Assembly: GCA_031362725.1 (NCBI GenBank)
Contig: JANLTC010000346.1
Location: 1 to 28,364, forward strand
Reading direction: 5' to 3'
From: PR03 sp031362725
GTDB lineage: Bacteria; Myxococcota_A; UBA9160; PR03
Length of the DNA stretch: 28,364 nt
Both the position numbers and the translations under genes were made by a program. The notes under the pieces are model-generated. The model was given only the letters and a program-made list of their open reading frames with translations, had not been told where the DNA came from and searched no databases. Each line of letters starts with the position of its first letter. The first letter of the stretch is position 1. Below are positions 1 through 7,351 of the stretch, piece after piece.

Positions 1-2
1 CG

Positions 3-1712
3 ATCGCGAGCGCGGTGCGCGCGGCGGGTTTCACGCCCGGCCTGTGGACGGCGCCGTTCTGCGTCGTGCCCGAGAGCCGCATCTTCGAAACACACCGCGA
101 ATGGTTGCTCCGCGCCGCCGGCGACAACGGCGAGCTGCGCGGACTTCATCATGGGATGTGGACGAAGGACGGCTGGGTCTTCGTGCTGGACGCAACGCAG
201 CCGGAAGTGGTCGCGCACCTCGAGCACGTCTTTCGAACGCTGGTCGCGATGGGATTCCCATACCACAAGATCGATTTTCTCTACACGCAGTCGCTGCACG
301 CGCAGGCGCACGATCCGCGCGTGACGCGTGCGGCGCGGCTGCGAAGCGGCCTCGCGGCGGTGCGGAAGGGAGCCGGCGACGAGGCGTTCGTGCTCGGCTG
401 TGGCTGCCCGCTGGGCCCCGCCGCGGGCGTCGTCGACGGCATGCGCATCGGTCCCGACACGGCACCCTATTGGCACGTGCTGGGGCCGAAGATCGCGGGT
501 CTCGAGACCACGCTGCCGTCCGGTCGCAACGCGCTTCGCAACACACTCGCGCGCGCCTTCCAGCACCGCCGACTCTGGTTGAACGACCCGGATTGTCTGA
601 TGGCGCGCTCGAAGCAGTCGAGCCTCTCGCGCGACGAGGTGCGCACGCTGGCGGTTTCGATCGCCGTGACGGGCGGCATGGCGATCTTCTCGGACGATGT
701 GCCGGCGCTCGCCGCCGAGGAGCGCGCGATGGTGCGGGAAGCGCTTGCGCTCGCGCGCGAAGTGGACGAATCGGCGCACAGCGGCACCGCCCGCTCGGTG
801 GGCATGCTCGACGCCGAGATCGCACCGGCGGTCGTTGCGCGCGCAGGCGCAGATTGGCTCGTCGCGCTGTTCAACGACGCCGAGGACTCGCGCCGCTGCG
901 AGCTCGATCTCGCCGTCCATGGCGTCGACGCTGCGAAGCCCGAACTCATCGCGCTGCTCGGCTCGACACCGGGTTGCGTGAGCGGGCAAATGCTGTCCGT
1001 CGAGCTGCCGGCGCACGGCGCCGCACTGTTCCGCGTGCGCGGCGCGCCCCGCCTCGCGGTCTTCTGCGACTTCGACGGGACCTTCGCCGTGCAGGACGTG
1101 GGCTCGCAGATCGCGCGGCGCTACGCGGCCGCGCGTCGCACCGAGCTGTGGCCGCGCCTCGAGCGCGGGGAGCTCGATGCGTGGAGTTACAACATGGAAT
1201 TGCTCGACGGGCTCGCGCTTCCCGAAGCCGACCTCGAAGCGTTCCTGCGCACGGTCGAGTTGGATCCCGGGGCGCGTGATCTGGTCGCGTGGTGCGAACG
1301 CCGCCGCGTGCCGTTCCGGGTGCTCTCGGACGGTTTCGATCGCAACCTCGACCGGCTGCAGCAGCTCCACGGCCTGCGTTTCGCCTACGACGCGAATCGC
1401 TTGCGCTATCAGAACGGCGCCTGGCGGATCGCTGCGCGTTGGCCCGATCCAAGCTGCGGCTGCGGCACGGGCGTCTGCAAGCGGGCTCGCATTGCGGAGT
1501 TCCGCAGCCGCCATCCGGATGTGCCGGTCGTTCACATCGGCAACGGCCGCGTCTCGGACCTGTGCGCTTCCGAAGCGTCGGACCTCGTCTTCGCGAAGGA
1601 TTCGCTCGCCGACGCCCTCGCAGAGCGCGGGCTTCCGTTCGAGCGCTTCGCGACGTTGCACGATGTCGTCGCGGGCCTCGAGTCCTGGCTCGCGTCGGTT
1701 GCACGCGCGTGA
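3..1712 (+). CDS. GH36-type alpha-galactosidase fused to a C-terminal HAD phosphatase domain (5' partial)
   Basis: The reading frame is open to the window edge, so the N-terminus is missing. The GTG at 15 is probably internal, because the codons before it already read as family sequence. The first ~340 residues match the GH36 (melibiase) catalytic region: GLWTAPF near the left edge, the nucleophile motif KIDF (Asp codon 273-275), LGCGCPLGPAAGVVDGMRIG, and the acid/base motif WLNDPDCLMAR (582-602), followed by a small beta-type domain. From about 1050 a second domain begins with the HAD motif DFDGT (Asp codon 1068-1070). It continues with LSDGFD (motif II), CGCGTGVCK (motif III Lys) and IGNGRVSD (motif IV), and resembles MtnX/phosphoserine-phosphatase-like enzymes. 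The first Asp of the usual GD...D motif IV is Asn here. GH36 enzymes hydrolyse terminal alpha-galactosides; the HAD substrate is unknown. The TGA overlaps the GTG of the next gene, suggesting translational coupling. A single uninterrupted frame supports a true fusion. Confidence 0.85.
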   Translation: MASAVRAAGFTPGLWTAPFCVVPESRIFETHREWLLRAAGDNGELRGLHHGMWTKDGWVFVLDATQPEVVAHLEHVFRTLVAMGFPYHKIDFLYTQSLHAQAHDPRVTRAARLRSGLAAVRKGAGDEAFVLGCGCPLGPAAGVVDGMRIGPDTAPYWHVLGPKIAGLETTLPSGRNALRNTLARAFQHRRLWLNDPDCLMARSKQSSLSRDEVRTLAVSIAVTGGMAIFSDDVPALAAEERAMVREALALAREVDESAHSGTARSVGMLDAEIAPAVVARAGADWLVALFNDAEDSRRCELDLAVHGVDAAKPELIALLGSTPGCVSGQMLSVELPAHGAALFRVRGAPRLAVFCDFDGTFAVQDVGSQIARRYAAARRTELWPRLERGELDAWSYNMELLDGLALPEADLEAFLRTVELDPGARDLVAWCERRRVPFRVLSDGFDRNLDRLQQLHGLRFAYDANRLRYQNGAWRIAARWPDPSCGCGTGVCKRARIAEFRSRHPDVPVVHIGNGRVSDLCASEASDLVFAKDSLADALAERGLPFERFATLHDVVAGLESWLASVARA

Positions 1713-3010
1713 GTCAGGGTGCGTCGCAACGGCACGTCGTCGTCGTGGGCGCCGGCTTCGCGGGCCTGTCGGCAGCGTTCCAGAGGATCGGGCGGGGCGA
1801 CCGTGTCACCGTGGTGGAACGCGCGGAGCGCGCTGGCGGCCGCGCCGCTGCCAGCGAGTCGGACCGGGATCCGACTGCGGCGCGGATCACGACGGCGGAT
1901 CACGCGCTGCTCGGGCTGATTCGCGCCGCCGGTCTTGCGCGCGAGTTCTTGCCGCTGCGACCCGTGCGCAGCGCATTCGTGCGCGGCGGCCGGCTCGTCG
2001 CGACACCGCCGAATGGCGATCCGCGTGCGATGGCGAGCGCGCCCGGGGTTCGATTTCTCGATGCACTGCGGCTGGTGCGACTGCCGCGGCTTCTGGCCCG
2101 CTTTCGTCAGAACCTCGATGTCGACCGGCCCGAGCGCGCCGCGCGCCACGACGATCGCTCGCTCGACGACTTCGGCACGCTGTATTTCGGCCACAGCGTC
2201 GTGACCGGCTTCCTCGAACCGTGGCTCGCGGAGCGTGCGCCGGTGGATGAGCGCGTCGCGAGCCGCGCGGCATTCCTGATGCGCTTTGCAGCGGAACGCG
2301 ACGCGGTGTCGGGTTCCCTCGCGGCGCCCGCTGGGCAACTGGCCATAGCACTCGCCGCGCGACTCGAGCTGCGACTCGGCGCGGCCGTGTCGGCGATCGA
2401 AGCGCGAGCGGGGGGCGGATTTCGCGTCCTGCTCGCCTCGGAGGCGGTCGACGCGGACGCGGTGGTGCTCGCCGTTCCGGCGCCCGAGGCCGCGCGCATC
2501 GGCGACGCCGTTCTGGTCGCGGCGGAGAGGACGCTGCTCGCCGGCGTTCGCTACGACGCTGCGATCACGTGGGCGGCGCCGTTACGCGCGGAGACTGCGC
2601 TCGCACCGACGCGCGTACGGATCGAGAAGCGCGGCGCGAGCCCGTTTGCGTCGATCGCGATCGAAGGCGGCGTCGTCAGGGCGATCGCGCGCCAACCCTG
2701 GGTGGGTGCGCACGCGGACTGGCCCGATGATGCGCTCGCGAAGGAGATGGCAGCCGAGGTGGAGCGCTTGCTGCCAGGGGTCGTCGAGGAAGGCGGCGTC
2801 GTGTCGCGCTTCCCGCTCGCGTGGCCACGCTTCGACGTCGGTCACTACCGCGCGCTGGAACAGTTCCGCGCCATCGAGGCCGATCGCGCGGCCGCGGGCC
2901 GCCCGCTCTTCTACACCGGAGATTGGCTCGCCGCCCCAACGATCGAAGGCGCCATCGCCTCCGCCATGCGTTTGGGAAGCGACGGGAGAAAGGGGACGGT
3001 CCTCGCGTGA
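1709..3010 (+). CDS. FAD-dependent oxidoreductase (amine oxidase / protoporphyrinogen oxidase-like)
   Basis: This 433-residue protein starts at a GTG overlapping the previous stop (GTGA); the open frame upstream of it is a shadow inside the GH36-HAD gene. The N-terminal Rossmann motif VVVVGAGFAGLSAA is followed by VVERAERAGGRAA, the FAD-ribose-binding Glu and GGR signature of the flavin amine oxidase superfamily. The C-terminus has the matching FAD motif LFYTGDWLAAPTIEGAI. The middle is poorly conserved, so the substrate cannot be read: protoporphyrinogen oxidase, carotenoid/hydroxysqualene desaturase-like and amine oxidase roles are all possible. No membrane segment is evident. The last residues (about GRKGTVLA) are encoded by the left arm of the palindromic repeat at 2984-3097, so the C-terminus has probably been remodelled by that element. 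Confidence 0.85.
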   Translation: MSQGASQRHVVVVGAGFAGLSAAFQRIGRGDRVTVVERAERAGGRAAASESDRDPTAARITTADHALLGLIRAAGLAREFLPLRPVRSAFVRGGRLVATPPNGDPRAMASAPGVRFLDALRLVRLPRLLARFRQNLDVDRPERAARHDDRSLDDFGTLYFGHSVVTGFLEPWLAERAPVDERVASRAAFLMRFAAERDAVSGSLAAPAGQLAIALAARLELRLGAAVSAIEARAGGGFRVLLASEAVDADAVVLAVPAPEAARIGDAVLVAAERTLLAGVRYDAAITWAAPLRAETALAPTRVRIEKRGASPFASIAIEGGVVRAIARQPWVGAHADWPDDALAKEMAAEVERLLPGVVEEGGVVSRFPLAWPRFDVGHYRALEQFRAIEADRAAAGRPLFYTGDWLAAPTIEGAIASAMRLGSDGRKGTVLA

Positions 3011-3097
3011 CCTGGCAGACGATTTGGAGGGCACCCTTCGCAAGCGTGTCCCTCCAGTCCTCGCCCCGTCCATGACGAGGACCGTCCCCTTTCTCCC
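2984..3097. repeat. Palindromic repeat element with 22-bp perfect arms and a nested hairpin
   Basis: Left arm 2984-3005 and right arm 3076-3097 are exact reverse complements over 22 bases; the core of the arm is AAGGGGACGGTCC. Inside the ~70-base loop, TGGAGGGCAC (from about 3025) and GTGTCCCTCCA (to about 3055) form a second imperfect stem. The element lies between two convergent genes and supplies the stop codon and last residues of the FAD oxidoreductase. The layout suits a REP/BIME-like or MITE-like element, and it could also terminate transcription in both directions. No transposase gene is in the window. Confidence 0.8.
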
Positions 3098-3123
3098 CTT
3101 TCTCCCCTCTCTCGTTGCGGTTG

Positions 3124-5532
3124 CTACCGCAGCAGGACTTCGGTGGTGCCTTCGCCGCCGGCGTCGGGGTGGCCGGGCTCGAGGCGAGCGACGTACGGGG
3201 AGGTAGCGAGGTGGGCGCGGATCGCGTCGCGGAGTGCGCCGGTGCCGAGCCCGTGAACGACGTGGACGCGCTCGCAGCCGCGCAGCGCGGCGCGATCGAG
3301 CACCGCGGCCATCTGTGCGACCGCCGCTTCGACGCGCAGCCCGCGCAGGTCGCAGCGTTCGATCCCGCCCATATGCTCGCCGGCGATCGCGCTCGCCTCG
3401 ATCGACACGTGGGTGTCGCTCGTGCGCCGCGGCGGATCGCTCTTCGCTTCGCTCGGACGCCCGATGCGCTCGACTGGCACCACGAGGCGCGTGCCGCCCA
3501 CCTGTACGCCGACGCGCCCGCGACGATCGGGCAACGCCACTAGCGTTCCCAGCCCACCGCCACGGATCAGTACGCGATCGCCGGGTCGCGCATCCCGCCA
3601 GTCGATCGCATCGAAGCGGGGCTCGCCCGGCGCTGGCGCACTGTCGTGCAACGCATCCAGTTCCACGGCGCGCGCATGCGCGGCAATCGCGATCAATTTC
3701 TCGCGGGCGCGGGCGGCATCGCGTGCATCGGCGCCGCCGCGCTGTAGATCTCGGATCACCGCCGCGACATCGCCGTGGGCGCGCTGGAATGCGGCGTCGA
3801 GATCGCGACGCATGCTCTCGAAGAGGCGGTCGCGGCGCTCCTGAAGGTGCAACAGCTTGCGCCGCAGCTCATCGCGCGTCGTCTCGCTCTCCTCACGCGC
3901 GCGCTCCGCGTCGCGGCGCTCGCGATCGAGCGCAACGCGACTCGACGAGAGCTCTGCAAGCGTGCGTTCGAGGCGGCGGTCTTCGCGATCGAGCAGCTCG
4001 TTGGCACGCGACAGCACGTCGCTGCGCAGCCCCATTCGCGCTGCGACTGCGAGCGCCGAGGACGCGCCGGGTGTCCCCACGCGCATCCGGTAGGTCGGCG
4101 CGAGCGACTCGGCATCGAACTCGAAGCTCCCGTTCTCGAAGCGCGCGTCGACCTGCGCCAACTCCTTCAGCAGCGCGTAGTGCGTCGTCACGACCACGCG
4201 CGCCCCGGACGTTGCGAGCGCTTCGAGTACCGCCTGCGCGAGTGCGGCGCCTTCGCCCGGATCGGTGCCATCGCCGATCTCGTCGAGCACGACCAGCGTT
4301 CGTGCGTCGGCCACTTCGACGATGCGCGCGAGATTGGCGAGGTGCGCCGAAAACGTCGAGAGGTTCTCGCGCAGGTTCTGGGCGTCGCCGATGTCGGCGA
4401 GGAGCCGGTCGGTCCAGTCGACGCGCGCCCCCGGCGCCGCCGCGACGTGTAGGCCCGCCCGGGCACACAGCGCCGCCATCGCGATCGCCTTCATCGCCAC
4501 CGTCTTGCCGCCCGCATTCGGACCCGAGAGCACGAGCACATGGTGGGATTCGCCGAGTCGCAGGTCGTTCGGTACGGCGCGCTCGCGAGGCAGCAACGGG
4601 TGTCTGAGCTGCGGCAGCAAGAAGACGCCGGCGTCGCGCATGACCGGCTCCACCGCTTCCATGTCATCGGAGAGCGCACCGCGCGCAAACGTCAGATCGA
4701 GCATTTCGAGCAGCGCGAGGCTTTCGCGCAGCTGGGGCGCCTCCCGGCCGACTTCGCCCGACAACTCGCGCAGCACGCGCGCCACTTCGCGAGCGGCGCG
4801 CAGCTCGGCCTCCTTCAGTCGGTTGTTGGCATCGACGACGGCCTGGGGCTCGATGAAGAGCGTCGTGCCCGATGCAGAGACATCGTGGACGATGCCACGC
4901 ACCTTTCCGCGCGCGTCGGCGCGCACTGGCAGCACGTAGCGGTCGTTGCGCACCGTTACGAACGAGTCCGAAAGATGGGGCGAGAACTCCGGGTCGTGCA
5001 GCGCGGTATCGAGGCGACGCTGGAGTTCGCCGGCGAGACGCCGCGATTCGGCGCGCGCCTCGGCCAGTAGCTGCGACACCGAGTCGCGAACCTGGCCTTC
5101 GGCGTCGATCGAGGATCCGATCGCCTCGGCAACGTCGAGGTGGCGACCGAGATTGCCCGCCCGCGCGGCGAGCCGCGGCGCGTCGGCGCCGCATTGGCAG
5201 AGGAAGCGCTGTGTCGCCTCGACGGCCTCGATCGCGGCGGCGATGTCGAGCAGATCGCCCGCGCCGAGCTCGCCACCGCGCTCCGCGCGCAACAGCGCCG
5301 GGCCGGTTTCCGAGAGCCCGCCGAAGGGCGGAGCCGTGCGGGCGAGCAGCGCGCGCGCTTCGCTGGTCTCCGCGAGCCACGCGCGCGCGGTTGCCGGATC
5401 GGGAGCGAAGAGTTCGTTCCCGTTGTCGGGCTCGCAGCGACGCCGGCCGCCCGGCGTGCGCGCATGCGCACGCAGCCGCTCGACCAACAGCGGCCATTCG
5501 AGCGTCTCGAGTGTGCGGCGGGAAACCTGCAT
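3124..5532 (-). CDS. mutS2: MutS2-family ATPase/endonuclease with C-terminal Smr domain
   Basis: The 802-residue length is normal for MutS2. The N-terminal lever/core region (about 1-310) contains RNDRYVLPVRADARGKVRGIVHDVSASGTT-type MutS2 sequence. The ATPase domain follows: Walker A GPNAGGKT (337-344), the NLSTFSAHL motif, Walker B VVLDEIGDGTDP and the H-loop region VVTTHY. A coiled coil rich in Arg/Glu (roughly 510-610) and the Smr domain (about 720-802, with CDLRG and HGLGTGAL) complete the architecture. MutS2 lacks the mismatch-recognition domain of MutS. In studied bacteria it limits recombination or rescues collided ribosomes through its Smr domain. The ATG is preceded by GAGG at short spacing. 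The gene stands alone, 200 bases downstream of the phasin-like gene on the same strand, with a hairpin in its leader at 5582-5619. Confidence 0.96.
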   Translation of the reverse strand: MQVSRRTLETLEWPLLVERLRAHARTPGGRRRCEPDNGNELFAPDPATARAWLAETSEARALLARTAPPFGGLSETGPALLRAERGGELGAGDLLDIAAAIEAVEATQRFLCQCGADAPRLAARAGNLGRHLDVAEAIGSSIDAEGQVRDSVSQLLAEARAESRRLAGELQRRLDTALHDPEFSPHLSDSFVTVRNDRYVLPVRADARGKVRGIVHDVSASGTTLFIEPQAVVDANNRLKEAELRAAREVARVLRELSGEVGREAPQLRESLALLEMLDLTFARGALSDDMEAVEPVMRDAGVFLLPQLRHPLLPRERAVPNDLRLGESHHVLVLSGPNAGGKTVAMKAIAMAALCARAGLHVAAAPGARVDWTDRLLADIGDAQNLRENLSTFSAHLANLARIVEVADARTLVVLDEIGDGTDPGEGAALAQAVLEALATSGARVVVTTHYALLKELAQVDARFENGSFEFDAESLAPTYRMRVGTPGASSALAVAARMGLRSDVLSRANELLDREDRRLERTLAELSSSRVALDRERRDAERAREESETTRDELRRKLLHLQERRDRLFESMRRDLDAAFQRAHGDVAAVIRDLQRGGADARDAARAREKLIAIAAHARAVELDALHDSAPAPGEPRFDAIDWRDARPGDRVLIRGGGLGTLVALPDRRGRVGVQVGGTRLVVPVERIGRPSEAKSDPPRRTSDTHVSIEASAIAGEHMGGIERCDLRGLRVEAAVAQMAAVLDRAALRGCERVHVVHGLGTGALRDAIRAHLATSPYVARLEPGHPDAGGEGTTEVLLR

Positions 5533-5581
5533 TGCGACCTCGCAGTGAAGCAGGGCGAAGGTCGCTGATCTGATCGATCCG

Positions 5582-5619
5582 GGCGACTCGGCGGAAGCGG
5601 ATTCTTCCGTTCAGTCGCC
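5582..5619. repeat. Nested inverted repeat in the mutS2 leader
   Basis: GGCGACT (5582-5588) pairs with AGTCGCC (5613-5619), and CGGAAG (5592-5597) pairs with CTTCCG (5604-5609). The two stems are separated by symmetrical 3-base internal gaps, with a 6-base loop. It lies about 50-87 bases upstream of the mutS2 start on the minus strand, where it would fold in the leader RNA or act as a two-fold symmetric protein site. The function is unknown. Confidence 0.5.
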
Positions 5620-5678
5620 AGCGCCCGCCAGCATTCGCACGGCCGTTCTTACGAGATTGTGTAGGTCTGGATCGCAGA

Positions 5679-5709
5679 AGAGCCCGATGGCAGGTCGCCA
5701 CCGGGCTCT
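5679..5709 (-). terminator. Probable terminator of the phasin-like gene
   Basis: AGAGCCCG (5679-5686) pairs with CGGGCTCT (5702-5709), extended inward by GGC/GCC after one mismatch. It starts about 30 bases after the phasin-like stop codon on the minus strand. The following T-tract is weak (TCTTCTG), so efficiency is uncertain. Confidence 0.55.
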
Positions 5710-5739
5710 CGAATCTCTCTCGCCGACGCGACGCGTCGA

Positions 5740-6138
5740 TCAGGCGTGGGCGGAACTGCCCTGGCCCTTCTCCATCTCCTTGAGCTTGCGCCCCAGCGCG
5801 GAGACCTTCCGGTCGATGCGCTCGACATCGCTCTTGGTGGCGATCGGCAGCACATCGAGGAAGCTCGTGACGCCGCGCTCGAGGCGCTCACTCGCGCCGC
5901 TGCGGAGCGCTTCTGCGCGCTTCACGATCGGCTGCTTCTGGATCTGCTTCTGCAGGCGTCCGAGTTCGAGCTGAGCTCGCTTCTCGATCACGCGGCGGCG
6001 GCTCGTCACCTCTTTCGCAAGGCGGCGGCGGCGGGTTTCCACCTGCTTCTGGATCCGGCGGAACCCCTGATCAACGCGTCGAACGGCCTCTCGGACCTGC
6101 TCGACGCCGTCTTGAACCAAACTGGCTTGCTTTGCCAT
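5740..6138 (-). CDS. Phasin / polyhydroxyalkanoate granule-associated-like protein
   Basis: This is a 132-residue, highly charged, almost wholly helical protein. Heptad-like Arg/Lys/Glu/Gln stretches run through residues ~10-80. The C-terminal segment SFLDVLPIATKSDVERIDRK, followed by VSALGRKLKEME, matches the PhaF/PhaI-type pattern (a short hydrophobic turn, then T..D...L..R V..L). Phasins coat polyester storage granules; related coiled-coil proteins have other scaffold roles. No PHA synthase is in the window, so the granule role is inferred from the C-terminal motif. The ATG is preceded by a GGGAGA Shine-Dalgarno sequence. A sigma70-like promoter at 6202-6229 and a hairpin terminator at 5679-5709 suggest it is a single-gene unit. 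Confidence 0.7.
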   Translation of the reverse strand: MAKQASLVQDGVEQVREAVRRVDQGFRRIQKQVETRRRRLAKEVTSRRRVIEKRAQLELGRLQKQIQKQPIVKRAEALRSGASERLERGVTSFLDVLPIATKSDVERIDRKVSALGRKLKEMEKGQGSSAHA

Positions 6139-6201
6139 CGCTGTTTTCTCCCGCTCGCCACGGCCCCGCGAATTGGGGGCTCGGTTGACGCGAGCCGCGG
6201 C

Positions 6202-6229
6202 AATCTAACACGACGCGTCATGAGGTCAA
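6202..6229 (-). promoter_or_regulatory. Sigma70-like promoter for the phasin-like gene
   Basis: On the minus strand TTGACC (6229-6224) is followed, after a 16-base spacer, by TAGATT (6207-6202), leaving a leader of roughly 55-60 bases before the ATG. An AT-rich stretch (about 6240-6300), unusual in this GC-rich region, lies just upstream and could be an UP-like element. Confidence 0.5.
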
Positions 6230-6340
6230 GGGATCGGAAGAATCTCGTTATCTGGCTGGAATTACAATTACTTTACGAATCGTATCGATATTCTTGCGGC
6301 TGGGCAGGACGCGATGCGGCATAGCCTCGCCGGGGCCGCG

Positions 6341-7351
6341 CTACCAGCGGACCACGGCCGTCGCCCAGGTGAAGCCCGAGCCGAACGCGGTCATTGCCAC
6401 CAACTGCCCGGGACGCAGGCCCCCGCCGCGGACCGCCTCGTCGAGCAGCATCGGGATCGAAGCCGCCGAGCAGTTGCCGTAGCGCTCGATGTTGCTCGGA
6501 CACTTCTCCGGCGCGATCCCGAGCGACGACGCGACGAACTCGTTGATGCGCAGGTTTGCCTGGTGAAACAAGAAGAGATCGATGTCGTCGAGCTTGGTCC
6601 CGGCGGCGTCGAGCGTTTCGCGGAGTACCTCGGGCATGCGCGTCACGGCGTGCTTGAAGACGAATCGGCCTTCCATGCGCGGGAAGTGGCGACCTTCGTC
6701 CAGCATCTGCTGGTTGATCCGCATCGGCCAGAACGCCGACCCCGGCGCCTCGATCCAGAGTCGCTTCGCGTGGTCGCCCTGCGCATGCATCCGGATCGCC
6801 AACAGGCCCGAGCGATCGTCCGCGTCTTCGTTCGCTTCGAGCACGACCGCTCCCGCTCCGTCACCAAACAACACCGCAGTGTCACGGCCGCGCGTCGAGA
6901 ACTCGAGGCCGGTCGAGTGGACCTCGCAGCCGACGACCAGCACGCGTCGCATCTGGCCGGAACGAATGAACGCGTCCGCGGCGGCCAGCGAATAGAGGAA
7001 GCCGCTGCACTGAGCGCGGAGGTCGAAACAGGGAATCTCGGGAACACCGAGTCGTTCGTGAAGGAAGAACGACGTGCCCGGAAAATCGTGCTGGGGCGAT
7101 AGCGTCGCGAGGATGATTCCGTCGATCTCATTCGCGCCGACACCCGCCGCCTCGAGCGCGCGTCGCGACGCCTGCTCGGCGAGATCGGCCGGTGTCTCGG
7201 TGCCGTCGACATGACGGCGCTCGACGATGCCCGAGCGCTGCCGGATCCACTCGTCGCTCGTGTCCATCCGCTGGGCGAGATCGTGGTTCGTCACCACATG
7301 TTCCGGCACGTACATCCCAGTGCCCGTGATCTTCGATCGGATCGTCGTCAT
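6341..7351 (-). CDS. fabH: 3-oxoacyl-ACP synthase III (KAS III)
   Basis: This 336-residue thiolase-fold enzyme carries the complete KAS III triad: Cys115 in DLRAQCSGF, His263 in LFHQANLRI and Asn293 in RYGNCSAAS. The N-terminal TSDEWIRQRSGI and the FGDGAGAVV loop are also typical. FabH condenses acetyl-CoA (or another acyl-CoA) with malonyl-ACP to start type II fatty acid synthesis. It is slightly longer than the ~317-residue E. coli enzyme because of a segment near residues 185-235. It is not in a fab cluster; its ATG overlaps the hflX stop (ATGA), implying coupled translation. A specialised acyl-CoA starter or a storage/secondary lipid role is possible but not shown. Confidence 0.93.
   Translation of the reverse strand: MTTIRSKITGTGMYVPEHVVTNHDLAQRMDTSDEWIRQRSGIVERRHVDGTETPADLAEQASRRALEAAGVGANEIDGIILATLSPQHDFPGTSFFLHERLGVPEIPCFDLRAQCSGFLYSLAAADAFIRSGQMRRVLVVGCEVHSTGLEFSTRGRDTAVLFGDGAGAVVLEANEDADDRSGLLAIRMHAQGDHAKRLWIEAPGSAFWPMRINQQMLDEGRHFPRMEGRFVFKHAVTRMPEVLRETLDAAGTKLDDIDLFLFHQANLRINEFVASSLGIAPEKCPSNIERYGNCSAASIPMLLDEAVRGGGLRPGQLVAMTAFGSGFTWATAVVRW

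Noticed and set aside
3234..4607. 457-codon plus-strand frame inside mutS2
   Set aside because: Arg/Ala/Ser-rich shadow of the mutS2 reading frame.
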